This document shows positions 1-13,100 of a stretch of DNA of 64,000 bases, piece by piece; the stretch's first letter is position 1; every line of letters starts with the position of its first letter. Origin of the DNA: Corythucha ciliata (Eukaryota > Arthropoda > Insecta > Hemiptera > Tingidae). The stretch is from NCBI GenBank assembly GCA_038030265.1, contig CM075938.1, positions 56,475,189 to 56,539,188 of the forward strand, written 5' to 3'. The translations under genes were made by a program, and so were the position numbers. The notes beneath the pieces are model-generated. The model did not search any database and had not been told where the DNA came from. It saw only the letters and a list, made by a program, of their open reading frames with translations.

Positions 1-354
1 GGAAGTAAGGAGGGTGCCGTTTCTCTCTGGAGAAGCTGGGGAAAAGATGCCAAAAAGTGTTTGTTCAGCCACCGCGAAGGCGTCACACCTTACACATAAC
101 TTGCTCTGCAGTTTCTTACAACCGGCAAAGTCAAATTCACTGACTGGACCGCAATGCATTAAGCTTTACTTGCCCACAACTGGTCTCGGTCCTCCGTCGC
201 CTCAGAGCCTGGTAACCAGCCCAGGCCTTTATCTTATTCTCCCCCCCCCCCCCGGTACAACACTTCGAGGGATGCCCATCCTCGCTGGCTCAGGTTCTAA
301 AACCGGCTGACCCGCAAAAACAGTCGGAAAGTTCGACTGCCTTCTCGTTCGCCT

Positions 355-483
355 CAGTCTCCCCGCGATTTGCCTGCACTAATGAAACACCACGATAGCC
401 TTCTTGTAAATTTTATCTACTTGCTTCTTCCACCTTAACCTCTCATCCAACATGACATTCAAGAACTTAGCCTGCCTTGAGAG
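355..483 (-). pseudogene. Decayed non-LTR retrotransposon reverse transcriptase fragment
   Basis: Read on the minus strand, this stretch encodes a piece resembling the end of the RT domain of Jockey/R1-type LINEs: AKFLNVMLDERLRWKKQVDK, then IYKKAIVVFH, a stop codon (TAG), and CRQIAG in the same frame. In these families the motif reads roughly as K(F/Y)LGV.LD..L.W......KA...F..CRR..G. The internal stop and the loss of the following conserved tryptophan block show that it is dead. I could not follow further homology leftward to position 1. Confidence 0.55.
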
Positions 484-1149
484 CCCTTAAGACCATTATC
501 ATCCTCCCACGGCACATTGAGGGGCCCGTGTAACCCACGCCCACGTCTCAACTATCCCCAAAAGAAGGGAACACAGCGTCGATAAGTTTTTTAACAGAAA
601 ATAAGATTCTGTCGCTGAATTGACGGTTAATCATTCGAGTAATTAGTACCTTTTAACTAATTCAAGTGGTTTAAGGGGGGGAAGAGAGTCAAAATTACCA
701 GTTTTCAATCGTAAAAACAAGATTTTGAGCCTATAATATTAAAGCATTCTTCAACATTTGGTTTCCCAACTGAAAACAAATGCTGAAGATGGCGAGCAGC
801 CGAAACCGGTCCGTTTTTGACGAGCCTCATCCACTAACCCCCGTTGTTTAAGCGCTTCTACTAACAATTTAAAAAGCCTTTAATATTAGCAATTCACGAT
901 AGAAGTGCATTTCTAGGTGGAAAACTTCAAGATTTTTCACCAAAACGGTGCACTCAAGGGCCAAAGTTACCTTGTGTGATAGTTTTAGGACTAGAAAAAC
1001 CCGAATATCCCTTAGACTCGTCCCTCACACCATCGGGGGGGACCGTATATTCCTAATTCCTGGGATTGAACTAACAGTTTTCAGGCGTTGCAGCTGTTGT
1101 TGACTAAGAAACCAGATTAGACCATTTCTGGGGCAGTAGAGGTGGCCCA

Positions 1150-1240
1150 GAGGCCATGCGTCAATCAGTTTCAGAGTCTAAGTCAGTTTTTGGAAGTAAA
1201 ATTATCAAGAGTGAAATTCACAGTTTCTGGTTCAAAATTA
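1150..1240 (+). repeat. Degenerate AGTTTCTGG-type repeat units
   Basis: Three loosely spaced units (TCAGTTTCAGAGTCTAAG, TCAGTTTTTGGAAGTAAA and ACAGTTTCTGGTTCAAAA) resemble the arrays at 22640-22920 and 57420-57810. The units are too diverged to define an exact period. Confidence 0.35.
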
Positions 1241-1350
1241 GAAATATTCCTTTGCACGCGTCAAATCTGCGGAATTGGATTACTAAATGATCCAAATCCG
1301 CTAAATTTCGATTTTCTCGATGAGGGAATCCGTGGAAATCGTTTTCAGTT

Positions 1351-1543
1351 AAGGGGTCCATAGACGTACACGTACAATAAATATTGCGCAAACTAGGGGT
1401 TGTACAATAAAATTGAACGTTTGTGGGTTGTATTGATGGGTTGCACAATATAATGTACAACTCATTTTTATTCTGTAAACATCTGGAAACAAAATTTGCG
1501 CAATCTAGTTTGTGCAATAATATTGTACGTCTGTGGACCCCTT
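1351..1543. mobile_element. Palindromic miniature element with TTA target duplication (PIF/Harbinger-like MITE)
   Basis: The two ends are inverted copies: AGGGGTCCATAGACGTAC on the left and the complement of GTACGTCTGTGGACCCCT on the right, with similarity continuing inward through TTGCGCAAACTAG-like sequence. The trinucleotide TTA flanks both ends. A 3-bp TTA/TAA duplication is typical of PIF/Harbinger elements. No transposase is present. Confidence 0.6.
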
Positions 1544-1701
1544 TAGAACCATTTCTGCGAAATTTTGTTTTTGAAAAAGCCAAACTCTTGAAATTTAGTT
1601 TTTTAAATTAACGTTTTCGGGCCGTGCCATACTAAGTTATCGGTTGTGGGTTGTTTGAAGGAGTGGGTGACACTCGGTGGACCCGCCGGACAAATCCTCT
1701 T

Positions 1702-1832
1702 GGGGCCTTATTACGAACGGTCGGGAAAAAATGCTGCTAGCGGTATCTAAGGACGCCGAATAAGAAATAACACTATCCTGCCATAGCAACCGCATCTTGC
1801 GGCATTTTCAAATGGGTTCGTAACACGGCCCT
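1702..1832. mobile_element. Miniature inverted-repeat element, GGGGCCTTATT family, copy 1
   Basis: The left end GGGGCCTTATTACGAACGG and the right end, complement of GTTCGTAACACGGCCC, form imperfect terminal inverted repeats. The interior contains ACTATCCTGCCATAGCAACC. The same end and the complement of the same interior recur at 52936-53040, which supports a dispersed family. It is non-coding, and I could not place it in a superfamily. Confidence 0.45.
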
Positions 1833-3385
1833 TGGTCCGCCACTGATCAAGACGAGAGAGGACGCCCAGGAAAATTGTAAAACTACTGACAAGGGGGAAA
1901 GTAGGGGGTAAGTTTCACTCGTGGCGTTAAGCCATCTTTAAGATAAGTGGGCGACGTTTATGGGAAAACGATAACGGAAGGGAACATGCAGGTCCCTTTT
2001 ATACAGTTTTCGCTAGCCCTTAAAACCCCTAAAATGCATTAACAGAGATTAGTTTCCCCCTTATTTCTACCAGCGTCAGATAGAGTTGTACCGTATGGCA
2101 GTAGGGCAGTCCTAATTGCCCCCTTCGATGAACAATAACGTGTATCTTGGGCATTTTATTTCGGCGCAACTGAAAGTTTTTTTAACGAGGTCCAACGTTT
2201 TCTCTCGATTAATCGTCAATGAAAAGGGTCGTCGGATAACTTCAGTAAGAGATTGTAGGGCGGGGGGTCTTTCTCCGCAGGGGTTCATTATTTTGGAGAA
2301 CTTGTCAGATTGAACCAATTATATACCTATCGCGAAGTCTATTGTGTGTTCCACGATGCGGGAATGACTCATTCAAGTTGGCGAAGGCGAGAGGGTATCT
2401 CTGAATACGGATACACGCATTCTTCGAAAATGCTAAAGGTCGAATCCCTTCTATTCTCATGTGTAAGATGAAGCTGGGGGGGGGGGACGCGTGGGGTTTT
2501 AGGATTGGTCGGAATACAATTTAAAACGAGACGTACACAGACTGAAACTCTAGGAAAACTGTTAACAAATTAGGAATTCTTGGGAAATACCCCTAAATAG
2601 CTGTTTAAAAAGCAGAAAAAACGGGCGAAGTTTGAACGTTTTATGGTTTCAATCATCGAAAGAGCACTTTCATTAATGCGCAATTTTTGTTTATTTTAAA
2701 CTTGAATAAATTGCTGATCTCAAGGGGCACTCAACTACAAGAAACAGGCGAAACAAAAGGATCTCGCTCGCTTAAAATATAGAAAGAAAAAGGCGACTTC
2801 TTTCCAACAGAGACGAGAAAAGAAACAAAACCTAAGAAAAAAGACCCGTCACCGTACATTACTCGGCATGATTCTGGAATAACTCCTCCCCCCCACACAA
2901 CTTCACCATTTCTGCGATGATTCAAAAATAGCTTCACTCCAACTCGTTAAGATCAACAATTTTAGAGTCTCTCTCCTCATCATTCCTACGCTTCACTCCT
3001 CCAATAAATCATCGTCTCTTTGATTCAATCCTATCGAAAAAACAAACAATGCCCCGAACGATGTGTGTAATAAAGAGACGAATTTTTCACATTTGTGTAG
3101 TTTAACGGCTTAAAACAGAGGAACCCGATGAGTTTCGAAGAACTGACCTCTTAAGAAATTGAAGCATATTGAACGAGATGGTAATTTTCAATTAGGGTCA
3201 ATCCCATTTTGGTAATTAACGAAGGACCGAGTTGAGTGAACGATGGGGCAGTGATGTTTCGACTCGTGATGGAGAGGGGATTTTTCCCATTGCATTGTAT
3301 TGCCGTGAATTAATAAAAGGGGAGTGAATAATAGAGCGAACGCAAAGTAAAAAAATGAAAAATTGAAATAAAATAAAAAAGTTAC

Positions 3386-4152
3386 CTGTCTTTCTATCGT
3401 TGGTCCGTTCATTGTAGAATACATGACGGCGTCGGATATTGTGGAATGAAGTGAAGCGTAAACCTTGTCGATGCTTGGAAATCTTTCAGCGCGAATTTCC
3501 CTGACTAGCTTCTGCGTTTCAACGAGGAAATTACTCCAGGGAAGATCCAATTCGGTCGTGCGCTGCTGTGTCAAACACCCGCGCATGACGTTCAAACAGT
3601 AGCCGTTGCACGGTTTCAATTTCGACGGTAGTCCCAAACATTTTGGACAGTAGTAGAGGCGTAGAAGAGCCTCACGACACGAGTCGGTGTTGTCGGATTT
3701 ACTCGACAGCAGCGAGTCCGTGGCTGAGAGTACTTCAACGCCGAGAGACAGTGACTCAAGAAGGACTCGCGTCGTTTCAAACGATTTAATAACGGCACTC
3801 GCCATCAGTTCGGGATACGTTCCAAATGGTTTGATGACGTGAAAGTGTTCTTTCAAACACGCCTTATACTTCGGGTCGAAATCGCTCGAACTGAAATAGT
3901 GAATGGCTTGATGGTACACGAGTGGGAACATATCCGTGAAAAACTTGTTGACGACAGTCTCCAAGTTGGTTTCAGAGTCGTCCGACGTCACTGTCGGTGA
4001 TCTCGAAGTTCCTGCTTTTTCCAGTTGACTCCACAATGAGGCGTACAGTTCGGAAATGGGCTCTTTGACCAGACTCCACATTCGTTTGTATACCTCCCAG
4101 AAAACAATCATAGTTTTGTTCTCACTCGTTTCTGATATTCTCCTCAACTGAT
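3386..4152 (-). CDS. dally: Glypican exon 3 (core cysteine-rich domain)
   Basis: This 767-nt exon runs from an acceptor (ATTTCCAG) to the donor GTAACT. It covers residues 113-368: the helical segment before the core, an acidic/Ser-rich loop (TVTSDDSETN), FFTDMFPLVY, and the cysteine cluster with YYCPKC at about 280-284. Eight cysteines are visible, which fits the conserved glypican set. The exon ends in phase 0 after IERQ. Confidence 0.93.
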
Positions 4153-7100
4153 CTGGAAATAAAAGAAACAAAATAAATTTAAATTAAAAGCTGAAGAATC
4201 GAAGAAATTAACGCTGGAATTGGAACAATGAGAAATCAATTTCGCGGGTTTGGCTCTTTCAAGACCCTCATTTTAAAGATTAGGCACTCACAGAACCCAA
4301 TTTCGCGAGTTTTGCTCGCTCAAAAGGTCAATTTCGCAGAATTTCCTCCCTAAAGACGTCTTCTCGGACTCGATTTTTATCACGAACACCATACTTCCAT
4401 TCCCATGGAAGTAAAATTCGTTAACTGAAAAACTGTCTAATAGCCTCAATATCACTCACATCTACAGTATTGCATTACGCGCCCAAGGAAGACTCCTTGG
4501 GTCGTCCAATGGATGAGGGATGGGAAGTCTCGGTGTGCGATCAGGCACGGAGGGTGAAACAGTTACCTTGTAAAAATCTGTCCGAGGATCTCTTCAACCT
4601 CGTCAGGGGGAGAATGACTGTGTCGCTAAAATTCTGCCGACACAATAATCCACTTAGAGTGGAATAGACATGGTGGCGCGACGTCATAAGATACTCTTGG
4701 GCTTTTATCGAAGAGCGCATTGGCTCTTCAAAAGTTCGGATCCAAGCAACGTAGCCGGTGAAATCACTCTAGATTTTTCACACAGAGGGGGTGGACAGCA
4801 CTGTAATTGGTGTTACACAACCATTCACTTCGTGTCTGAAAATCAGGGGAGGAAACGTATCGGATCAAGACGTGACAATTCAGTCTTCTATTGGTTTCGA
4901 CAGATTTTTTCGTTTCTTCAAAAGAAGGATAAGACATGCTTGGGGGGGGGGGAGCAGGTCCTATAACAGAAATAACCCGAAGAATAACTTTTTGTGTGTG
5001 ATTTCAGAGTTCAATGTCATCAACGAGCAACAAAGAACGAAAGTAAAACACACGAAAGCTTGAAGTGATTGTTAGCACGTGTGTAACAATGCAACTACAT
5101 GACCCGTCTGCCTCCTGTGATTTTAGACATTACGTGGAACCATGGTTGTGAGGAGGGGGACGGCAAAGAAACAAAACGGATCGTAATTTCTCGTTTTGTT
5201 AAAAGCCATGCAAATTCTAAACTGGAGTGGAATTATTATGGGGAGCTCAACTCTTAGGGCAAAAGGCCACGCAAGAAAATACAGTTAATCGATTTGAGGG
5301 AAATAGAGCTAATTATCCTCTCGAATTAACGACTGCTGGAAGCTCCCAAAAAACTAAAAAAGAAAGGACTTATCTTCCTTCGCCTATGCTTTTCTTTTTT
5401 GAAATTCACCGTGACGCCCGGACGAAGATGAGAGAATGAAGGTCGGAAGTTTAGGAGAGAAAAAAGGACAAACGACAAAAGAAGGAGTCTAGCAAGAAAG
5501 GGAATTTTGCACGGTTCTTTGGAAAGAAAAAGAGGAAAAAAGTCCCTTAAAGCATAAACAACATTTCGAGCTGTGAACCGACTGACTCATTTTTTAGTGG
5601 CGTCGCCGCCACGTTTCGTTCAAAATTGGAAAAGAAAGAAAAAACTTTTTTACTGGCAGTTCGTAATCACGTACAAGTTTTTCTCGGCAGTTCAGTTAGA
5701 ATGAAGCGTTAAATTCGAAGTTGTATTTGTCAAGATACTTTAAGGTCTTCAACGTCAAATATTTTAAGGAAAGCTATGAGTGGGGATGGGTGGGGGTCTA
5801 TAACAAATCCCTTGGCCAGGATGGTAGAAGAAACCCCCTGAGCAACTTCAAGCGTCGACTTCGTGATTAATGAGGTCAATTCCGCTCCCCGAAGGGAATT
5901 CGTTTGTCTTCGAAACGGGTCTCCCCCTCGAGCAGTGGAGAAATGGTGTTGAATTCAGCACGACAGGATTAATCCAAGATGACGTCAACGGAAAAATGTT
6001 CAAACAACCACAATCGTTACAGCTCCCATCAGCCATGCCCATTTATTCGGAACGGAATGAGACGTCGTCCTGGCATGATTACAATTCGACTCTAAGCAGA
6101 ATGAACAGTCCAACAGAATGGCGCCCAGTTCTCTGTATCGTTTAGCCTCGAAGTCGCAATAATTGGCGTGCAGACCGCGTTTCGACGAACAGAAACGACG
6201 CACGTTGACATAACTCGGTTGGTGCATGTTTGAGGCGACTTTTAAGCACGAGTAATTGTCATTGGTTCCGAGGACGTCCTGCATCAAGGCGGCTACTGTT
6301 GTTTCATTGCCCAGGATTTTGAGTTCTTTGAAGGATTCGTCGAATTTCGAATCAGGCAACCCGAACATCGGTAGATAAGGCTCTGGGCACTCTACAACGG
6401 CCGAGTACTTCCATCGACTAGAAAAAGCGCAATCGCTAGCCCAGTCATTTAAATTGCTCGAGCAATCGTCTCTATAGCACGTAAATGGACTAACCTCAAG
6501 AGCGAAGAAAAGTGTTACCCAATAGCGCATGTTTGCCCCGACAGTTTCGTTAACACCACCATATGCCATATGGACAATAACTACAAGAATTGTATGTAGT
6601 TGAAATAAAAGATCGCCCATGAAAGAGAACGCCCAACAATTCTCTCATGAGACGAAAACCAATGCGCCATCATAGGGATTTCCTCTCTCATCAGGAACAA
6701 AACATTTTGGATATTTATGGATTATGAATATTTATTGGGTTGCTAACCCAGTAAATGCTGTGCTGTACTCGCTTATTAGCCCAAATCTCGGTTTATAGTA
6801 CTCCAGAGATAGTCCGAAAAGCTGTGCGAGGAGAAGCAGCGAAGCATAAAACGATACCGTAGAATGCGATTAAACGATGAATATCCCCCCCACCCCGACA
6901 GCGAAGAGAAGCAATAGGTACCTTAAGGGGGAGTTGTACAAGTGTTTCCTCGACCCTCCTCCAATCATACCTCGCCTACTCCGCGTTACGGAAATTACCG
7001 CCGTGGACTTCAAGGGCTCATTTAAATCTTCAGGAAATTCCGCACAAGCGTACGATCTTGCTTTCCTAAATAAGTCGTCGAAAGAGTGTGAATTTTCAAG

Positions 7101-10100
7101 GTAAAAGTTTATGTGCGTTTTACAGTTATTTTTGGGATGAAATATGAAAAAGGAAGATCGTACGCTTGTGCGGAATTTCCTGAAGATTTAAATGAGCCCT
7201 TGAAGTCCACGATTGGTGCAGAAATACGGCGGTAATTTCCGTAACGCGGAGTAGGCGAGGTGTGATTGGAGGGGGGTCGAGGAAACTCATGTGCAACTCC
7301 CCCTTAAGAACACCATCTCTTAAACCATCACTAACCTCACGGTTCTCTGCTGAGATTCCTTTAAATAGGACACTACAAGAGTGAAAGGGGATAGTGCAGA
7401 CAGGCTTTATATTACCTATCTTAAACGAACCTAGTTATGCTGTACACCCACTCAAGGAAAAGCGCAGCACTGCCTTATCTTGGGAATTCCACCACAGTTG
7501 ACGCGAATATCAAACTGAAAGTCGTCATACACAGCCTGACATAAGAAATAACCATAAAATATTCGAACGTCCTTCCTTGGTCCTCGAGTACCTACTCAAA
7601 AACAATAAAAAAGAAGCCTCTAATTAAATTCACACAGAAAACAACCTCAAAAACCTATAAAGAGGTTATGTCTCGTAAAGACTGGGATCGGGATGTCGTT
7701 GACCCCCAGGGACCAACCGCAGATACAACGATAACATGGGGAGGGGGACACTCAAATGCATTTTGAGTCTCCAAGAGGGGCCAAACCCACAAGGATTATT
7801 AAGGTATTAACTAAGTTCTTATTTAAGGCTGTGATGTGTTTATTCTGGAACTGGTCCTCCGGATTTCCCCCCCACCCCAATTTCCCACCCTAGCTCCGGC
7901 AAGTCTTCCACACATCAAATTACCATCTTTAGGTAATAAAATGAATAAGGATTTTTATAAAGGGGAAGGGATCAATCTCCGATGAGCCATAAATTAAAGA
8001 GTTTGTGTGGAATAGCAGTGGAATGGAATTCCCTCCGGGTCTTTGTCTAATTATTTCCAAGACAAAGATGCTGCGTTTTTTTTTCTTCTCCTTGTTACAC
8101 CGCTCTATACGTGAGAAAGGTGACCTCTACGCGCGGGGCCCCACCTCCCATTACCTAGCTGCCACCCACGGTGGAGAGTTTGACCACTAACTTAGCTCTT
8201 TTTATGTCGGCAAGCCAGTAATGTTAAAGCTTTTTGGATGGCACTCTCCATGATCAAGTCTCGTGACTGTGAATCCTTAATTAAGTAATATAAAAAATGA
8301 TTTCTCCTTATTTATAGATTTGTGTTCTGCAAGGGGGGGTGGTTCTGAGGATTTCATCTTCACTTCTCACGTATAAATAGCGAAAATTAATTAATTAATC
8401 ACACCTGTAATCTTTGCAAAAAGGGAGACAAAACTTTGAAGACGAAAGAATCTCGCGTTCAACCAGACGAACAAAATGAGAGGCGATTATAATGTTTTGC
8501 AGAAATTAAACTCGAAAGCAATCCAGTTTTACAAGTTAGCGTTATTATACGAATCCCACACCACCGCACCGTCATCCACGAAAGAATATAGCAGAACCTA
8601 AAACAAAATTTCTTGACGCCCATTCGTTTCACAGAAAATAAAAAGGAGGAAGCCTTAAATACTAAACGAGGAAGTTTAGGGTGAACTATAATCGAGGAAA
8701 GTGTTTACAAGTCAATTTTTGTTTGTTAGTTTTCAAAGGTGCACCGTGCTTCTGGTCAATCTCAATCGGTGGTCTTGGCTCCTTTAGGGCACCTCCCTCT
8801 CTTACCCGCTCAATCAACAAATGACTTCCTCAATTAACTTGTTTCACACACAAGCGTTTTAAAAAACGACCAAACAGCGAAAGCAGATCCTCAAAAGGGA
8901 AGTTTTCACGATAAAATTGTTCAACAGAAAGGCGGAAAAAAGTTTATTCGCTAAACGTTCACCCCGAAATAACTCTGTCAAAATAGAGAAGGACACGAGG
9001 ATGAAATCGTCCACGAGGAAAGAGCTTTTAACAGAAGCGACGCGTCAGTGGCTGTTGAACAAGCAAGAATGATGGGGTGGAATGGGGGTTTGAATATATG
9101 ATGCTTTGTATACGGTTTTGCCCAAACCACACACTCTCCTCTTATACCCTATTTCATGCAAAGTTAAAGCTTGTGGGGGGGGGGGATGTGTGACACGTAA
9201 CATAAGGTCACATTGCGATTCCGTAGAGGATTACAGTCAGGGATTCCCAGTCAAATGAGTGTGTCACAGGGGTGGGTATCACCGAGGGGACTGGGTCACA
9301 GTCTAAATTTTATACGTGTCCGAGTTTAGAAACGTGAAGAATGGAGGGGCACCAAGGTGTTGATCGCTTCACGATTGAATCGCGAACAATGACCAACACC
9401 CAGGAAATAAAGTGAATAGAAGAGGTTCAAACACAGGTTGGGAAAGCGCTTTGTGCTAAAACCTCACCCCCACCACCCGACGGGGGAACTCGTGAACAAT
9501 CATGATCCCTTGACAACAATCCCCAATCGTACGGCTTGTCTGGGGCAGTCCGTTTTATTGTTGGAGGAATTGACATGAACGTTCGAAAGGGTTTCAATAG
9601 GTAGGACAGAGTGAACTTCAAATAATCTGACAGGGATTTTAGAGGGCAGGTCTGTAGGCTGTAACCCAGGGTTTTCCGAGAGGGCAGGATTTATTTTACC
9701 TCGTAACCCCCCCCCCCCCACCACCACCACCACCACCAACCAATCAATCAATCACCAAGCATAATCCAAGTTTCAAGGATGTTCTCTATGGAAAATCGTT
9801 AGCTACAGTGACAAAGTGCTAGGGCCAACTTACCGCTTTAAATGACGGAAGAATGCGTCATTGAGGAGTTGCAAGCGAAAAACTAAAAAAGTGCCCAAAA
9901 TTATCAGTTTTTCACGATTTTCTTAAAACGCACAAGGAAATTTTGTTGGATCTCTTCAGATTCGTGTTCCTCACCCCAAAAAACATAGAATAAAGTGACA
10001 AAATCAAACACGAGATTTTTGTCCACGTATGGTATTTTTTTATACGATTTGACTGGACTGAATTGAAAATAACAAAATTAGACCGAACCCTGATCGAATG

Positions 10101-13100
10101 AAGTCTCTCATGGAATTACCAGTGCCTATACTAATTTACCATATTTGAAACGAATCGTTGGTCTATTCGCTTATTACGCTAAGTGGATAAAATCGTTTTC
10201 TCAGAAAATCCATCCTCTTTCGAATTCAAGACATTTTCCTCTATCCCCTGCTGCAATCTCTGCATTCAACGACTTGAAAAATGACGTCGCCAAAGCCAGT
10301 CTGACTCTTATTCTCAGTGACGTTCCATTCGTGGTTGAGACCGATGCATCAGACGTCGCCATCGGTGCTATTTTATCGCAGAATGACAGACCCGTCGCGT
10401 TCTTTTCAAGAAAATTATCAAAATCACTCCGAAATAGAAAAAGAAGCGGGCGCGTTAGTCGAACCTCTAAGGAAATGGCGCCACTATCTTATAGACCGCA
10501 GATCAAAAATCAGTTTCGTTCATGTTCAACTCAAATTCTCTCGGTTTCTTTATTACACTCACTAATAACGAGGTCTTCCCAGCTGCTTTAGCCGGAATTT
10601 CAGAATTTTCAGCGGCAAATACTCATTATCTGTATCCCTGTCTGTTTTCCAGGTCTTCATAATCAGTTCCGTCCGTCACTACGTAACGCTGCACATTTAG
10701 CAGAAAAACCTAATTCTGGTGATATGAGGATATTTTATATTTTTGTCTCCATATATTTTATTTCGACCGAATTGATCTTGAGCTGACTTCATCATCATCA
10801 GGGTATTGGATAAGAGGGTCAAAGTCGTTATTAAACGAGTAAGGCTTTTAAATGAGAACATAAGCTGGTGAATTTCTACTCGTCGAAGTGCGGTCAATGC
10901 GTACCACAGACGAGGAAAAATGCACGAGTCAATGTAATCAATTGAAAGTCTTCAGGCTCTAAGAGAATGGAGGTTTTGGCCAGAAACCAATTTCACAGAA
11001 TTGGCTCATTCAAAAAACCAATCTCGTGGTTTATCCGAAAGAAGTAATTTAGTAGGTGTAACTCCATTGGAAAACAATTTCGCGGAGTTTGCTCATTTGG
11101 CACTTTCGGAAACCAAGTTTGGGGTTGGACACTTTCAAAAAAGGTCCATAGTTTCCCAGCGATGTAGTGGAGGTAAGACGAAAACACGAATAAAATGTAG
11201 TCTTACAATTACAATTTTACCAAGAGCGCCTTTCGGACGCTTTGGACCATCATCAGTGGTTTTGGGAGTCACACTACAAATATAAATAGAATTTGTGATT
11301 AAAAACTGAACGAATCAACCCCGTGGAGAGACTACATTCGTGTTATTCAAAAAAGGTCCTTCTCGCGGGTTTGGGTTCTCCAAAAAACATGCGGTTTTTA
11401 CTCTACCTTACAAAGTGGTAGAGTTACAATTCGCTCCTTCAAAATCCATCTTGCAGAGAGCTTGGCTAATTTAAAGATCCATTCTGCCTCTAATTTTCCT
11501 TCTCCTTCACTTTCAATGCATCCAAGTGCCTCCCCCCCCCTCACGACTCCTAATTAGCTACGAATCGAAATTAGTTCATTACAGGGCAAAAGCCCTCGTC
11601 CGTCAGCACCTAACCTAACCTAGGCTGAACACCAGATTTTTTTACAATGTGATCACGGAAAGCGCTCAATTTTTGCGATAGTGTTAGGTATGTATTTTTA
11701 TGGTACGAACAAATCTCGTGTTCAACCAACTAGAAACATTCTTGTCTATAATTACGACTCCTTTCAGGTGAGAAAAAGGAACAGAGGACCTGGAGAGCAT
11801 GTGGGTAACTCACAACAGAAAGGAACAGTGTTGATGATGAGGAAGGGCGTGAGTCACTTAAGTGGAATGCGCTCTTGTTTTTTAAAAGTCCATAGTACTC
11901 CATCCTCTTTCACCTGAACATTATTCATTGAGTTAACCTTCGCCCCCCACACAAAGTAATTGGTTGTGTCGATTGTTGGATGGAGGGAGGGGGGATATTT
12001 GGCGCACATACGTGGTGGTGTTTTTTTTTTGTAGACCCACCGCCCGAATGCCACGCACGAACAAGCCCCGTAACGACGGCGTGACCTGCCAGAAAAAAGT
12101 TTGTAATAAAATAATGAACAAGACAACATAACTTGCGTCCTTCAGACGCGTGGGAACAGCGGTCAACGATTAGTTTTATTTCGCCCCTCGAATTCCTTTT
12201 TTAAAAAAAGATCCAGGGGTGAGGACTGCACCTACGCTCCGCTACTATAACTCTACCTACCCTCAAGAACCAACCACATTATTGAATGCAATGGAATTTA
12301 TTCCTTGGGTGGGGGGAGGCGTAAAATATATGGTCATAGTACGTGTACTTTAGTGATTTTCCTGTTACGGGATTACATTAATGAAAATATCCACATTAAT
12401 GGGATGTTTACGCGCAATGAATAAATGTGTGGAAAAAAACTCGTCTTGTTCAATATAAGGCGGTGGTATGACCGAGTTACTCGTATGAAGAGTACGTACT
12501 GCTAAAAGCAAAAGTTTTTCGCTTCCCACGTTACAAACTTCCACCTTTAACTGCATCCTCCAAGCTTCAATAAGACAGAGGTTTGTGGAATGCCATTCTC
12601 AGACGAGACTGGTTGTCCACAACAAAAAAAGAATACCATCCTTTTACTTTTCTCTATCCCTCCTTCATCATACCAACGAATGTTTCCCTCACGGCAGTTA
12701 CAAGCTCCTCCTTCGTATTTTTTTCTTCCACCTTACGACCCTTTCAAACTTAATAAAATGTTTATAATAACTAAGGCGGCGTGGTATGAAGTGGCTAATT
12801 GACCAGGAGAGAATAAAAAAAAAACAAGATAGGTCAAGTAACTGATCTGTAAACACTTTTTCCCCCACGCAGATAAAATCCAAAGAATAAATTGACTGTT
12901 ATTGATCGTGCAAGTTGAGGCGAACACATTTATTTCAAGACTTGAGGGTCTCTCAAGGAATATTTCCATATTAAACCCATTAGGTAAATGATTTGTATCT
13001 ACAAATCAATCATAGCGTAATAAATAATAATTGAGTTTTCGTAGAAATGAAATTCTCGATCCTATGAGGAAATGTCATTTAAAGGTTTCACAAATGAAAC

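Larger units (their letters stand above)
484..3385. other. Region without recognised genes, left of the last visible glypican exon
   Basis: I see no coding exon here. The stretch holds two miniature transposons (annotated separately at 1351 and 1702), a few diverged units of an AGTTTCTGG-type repeat near 690-760 and 1150-1240, and an 11-base G run at 2476-2486. Because the glypican exon ending at 3386 closes with a splice donor, this DNA is most simply part of a glypican intron. The missing C-terminal exons may be short ones I failed to recognise, or may lie beyond position 1. Confidence 0.5.

Noticed and set aside
9720..9753. CCA and CAAT microsatellite as a functional site
   Set aside because: Ordinary simple-sequence DNA adjoining a C run; nothing suggests a function.
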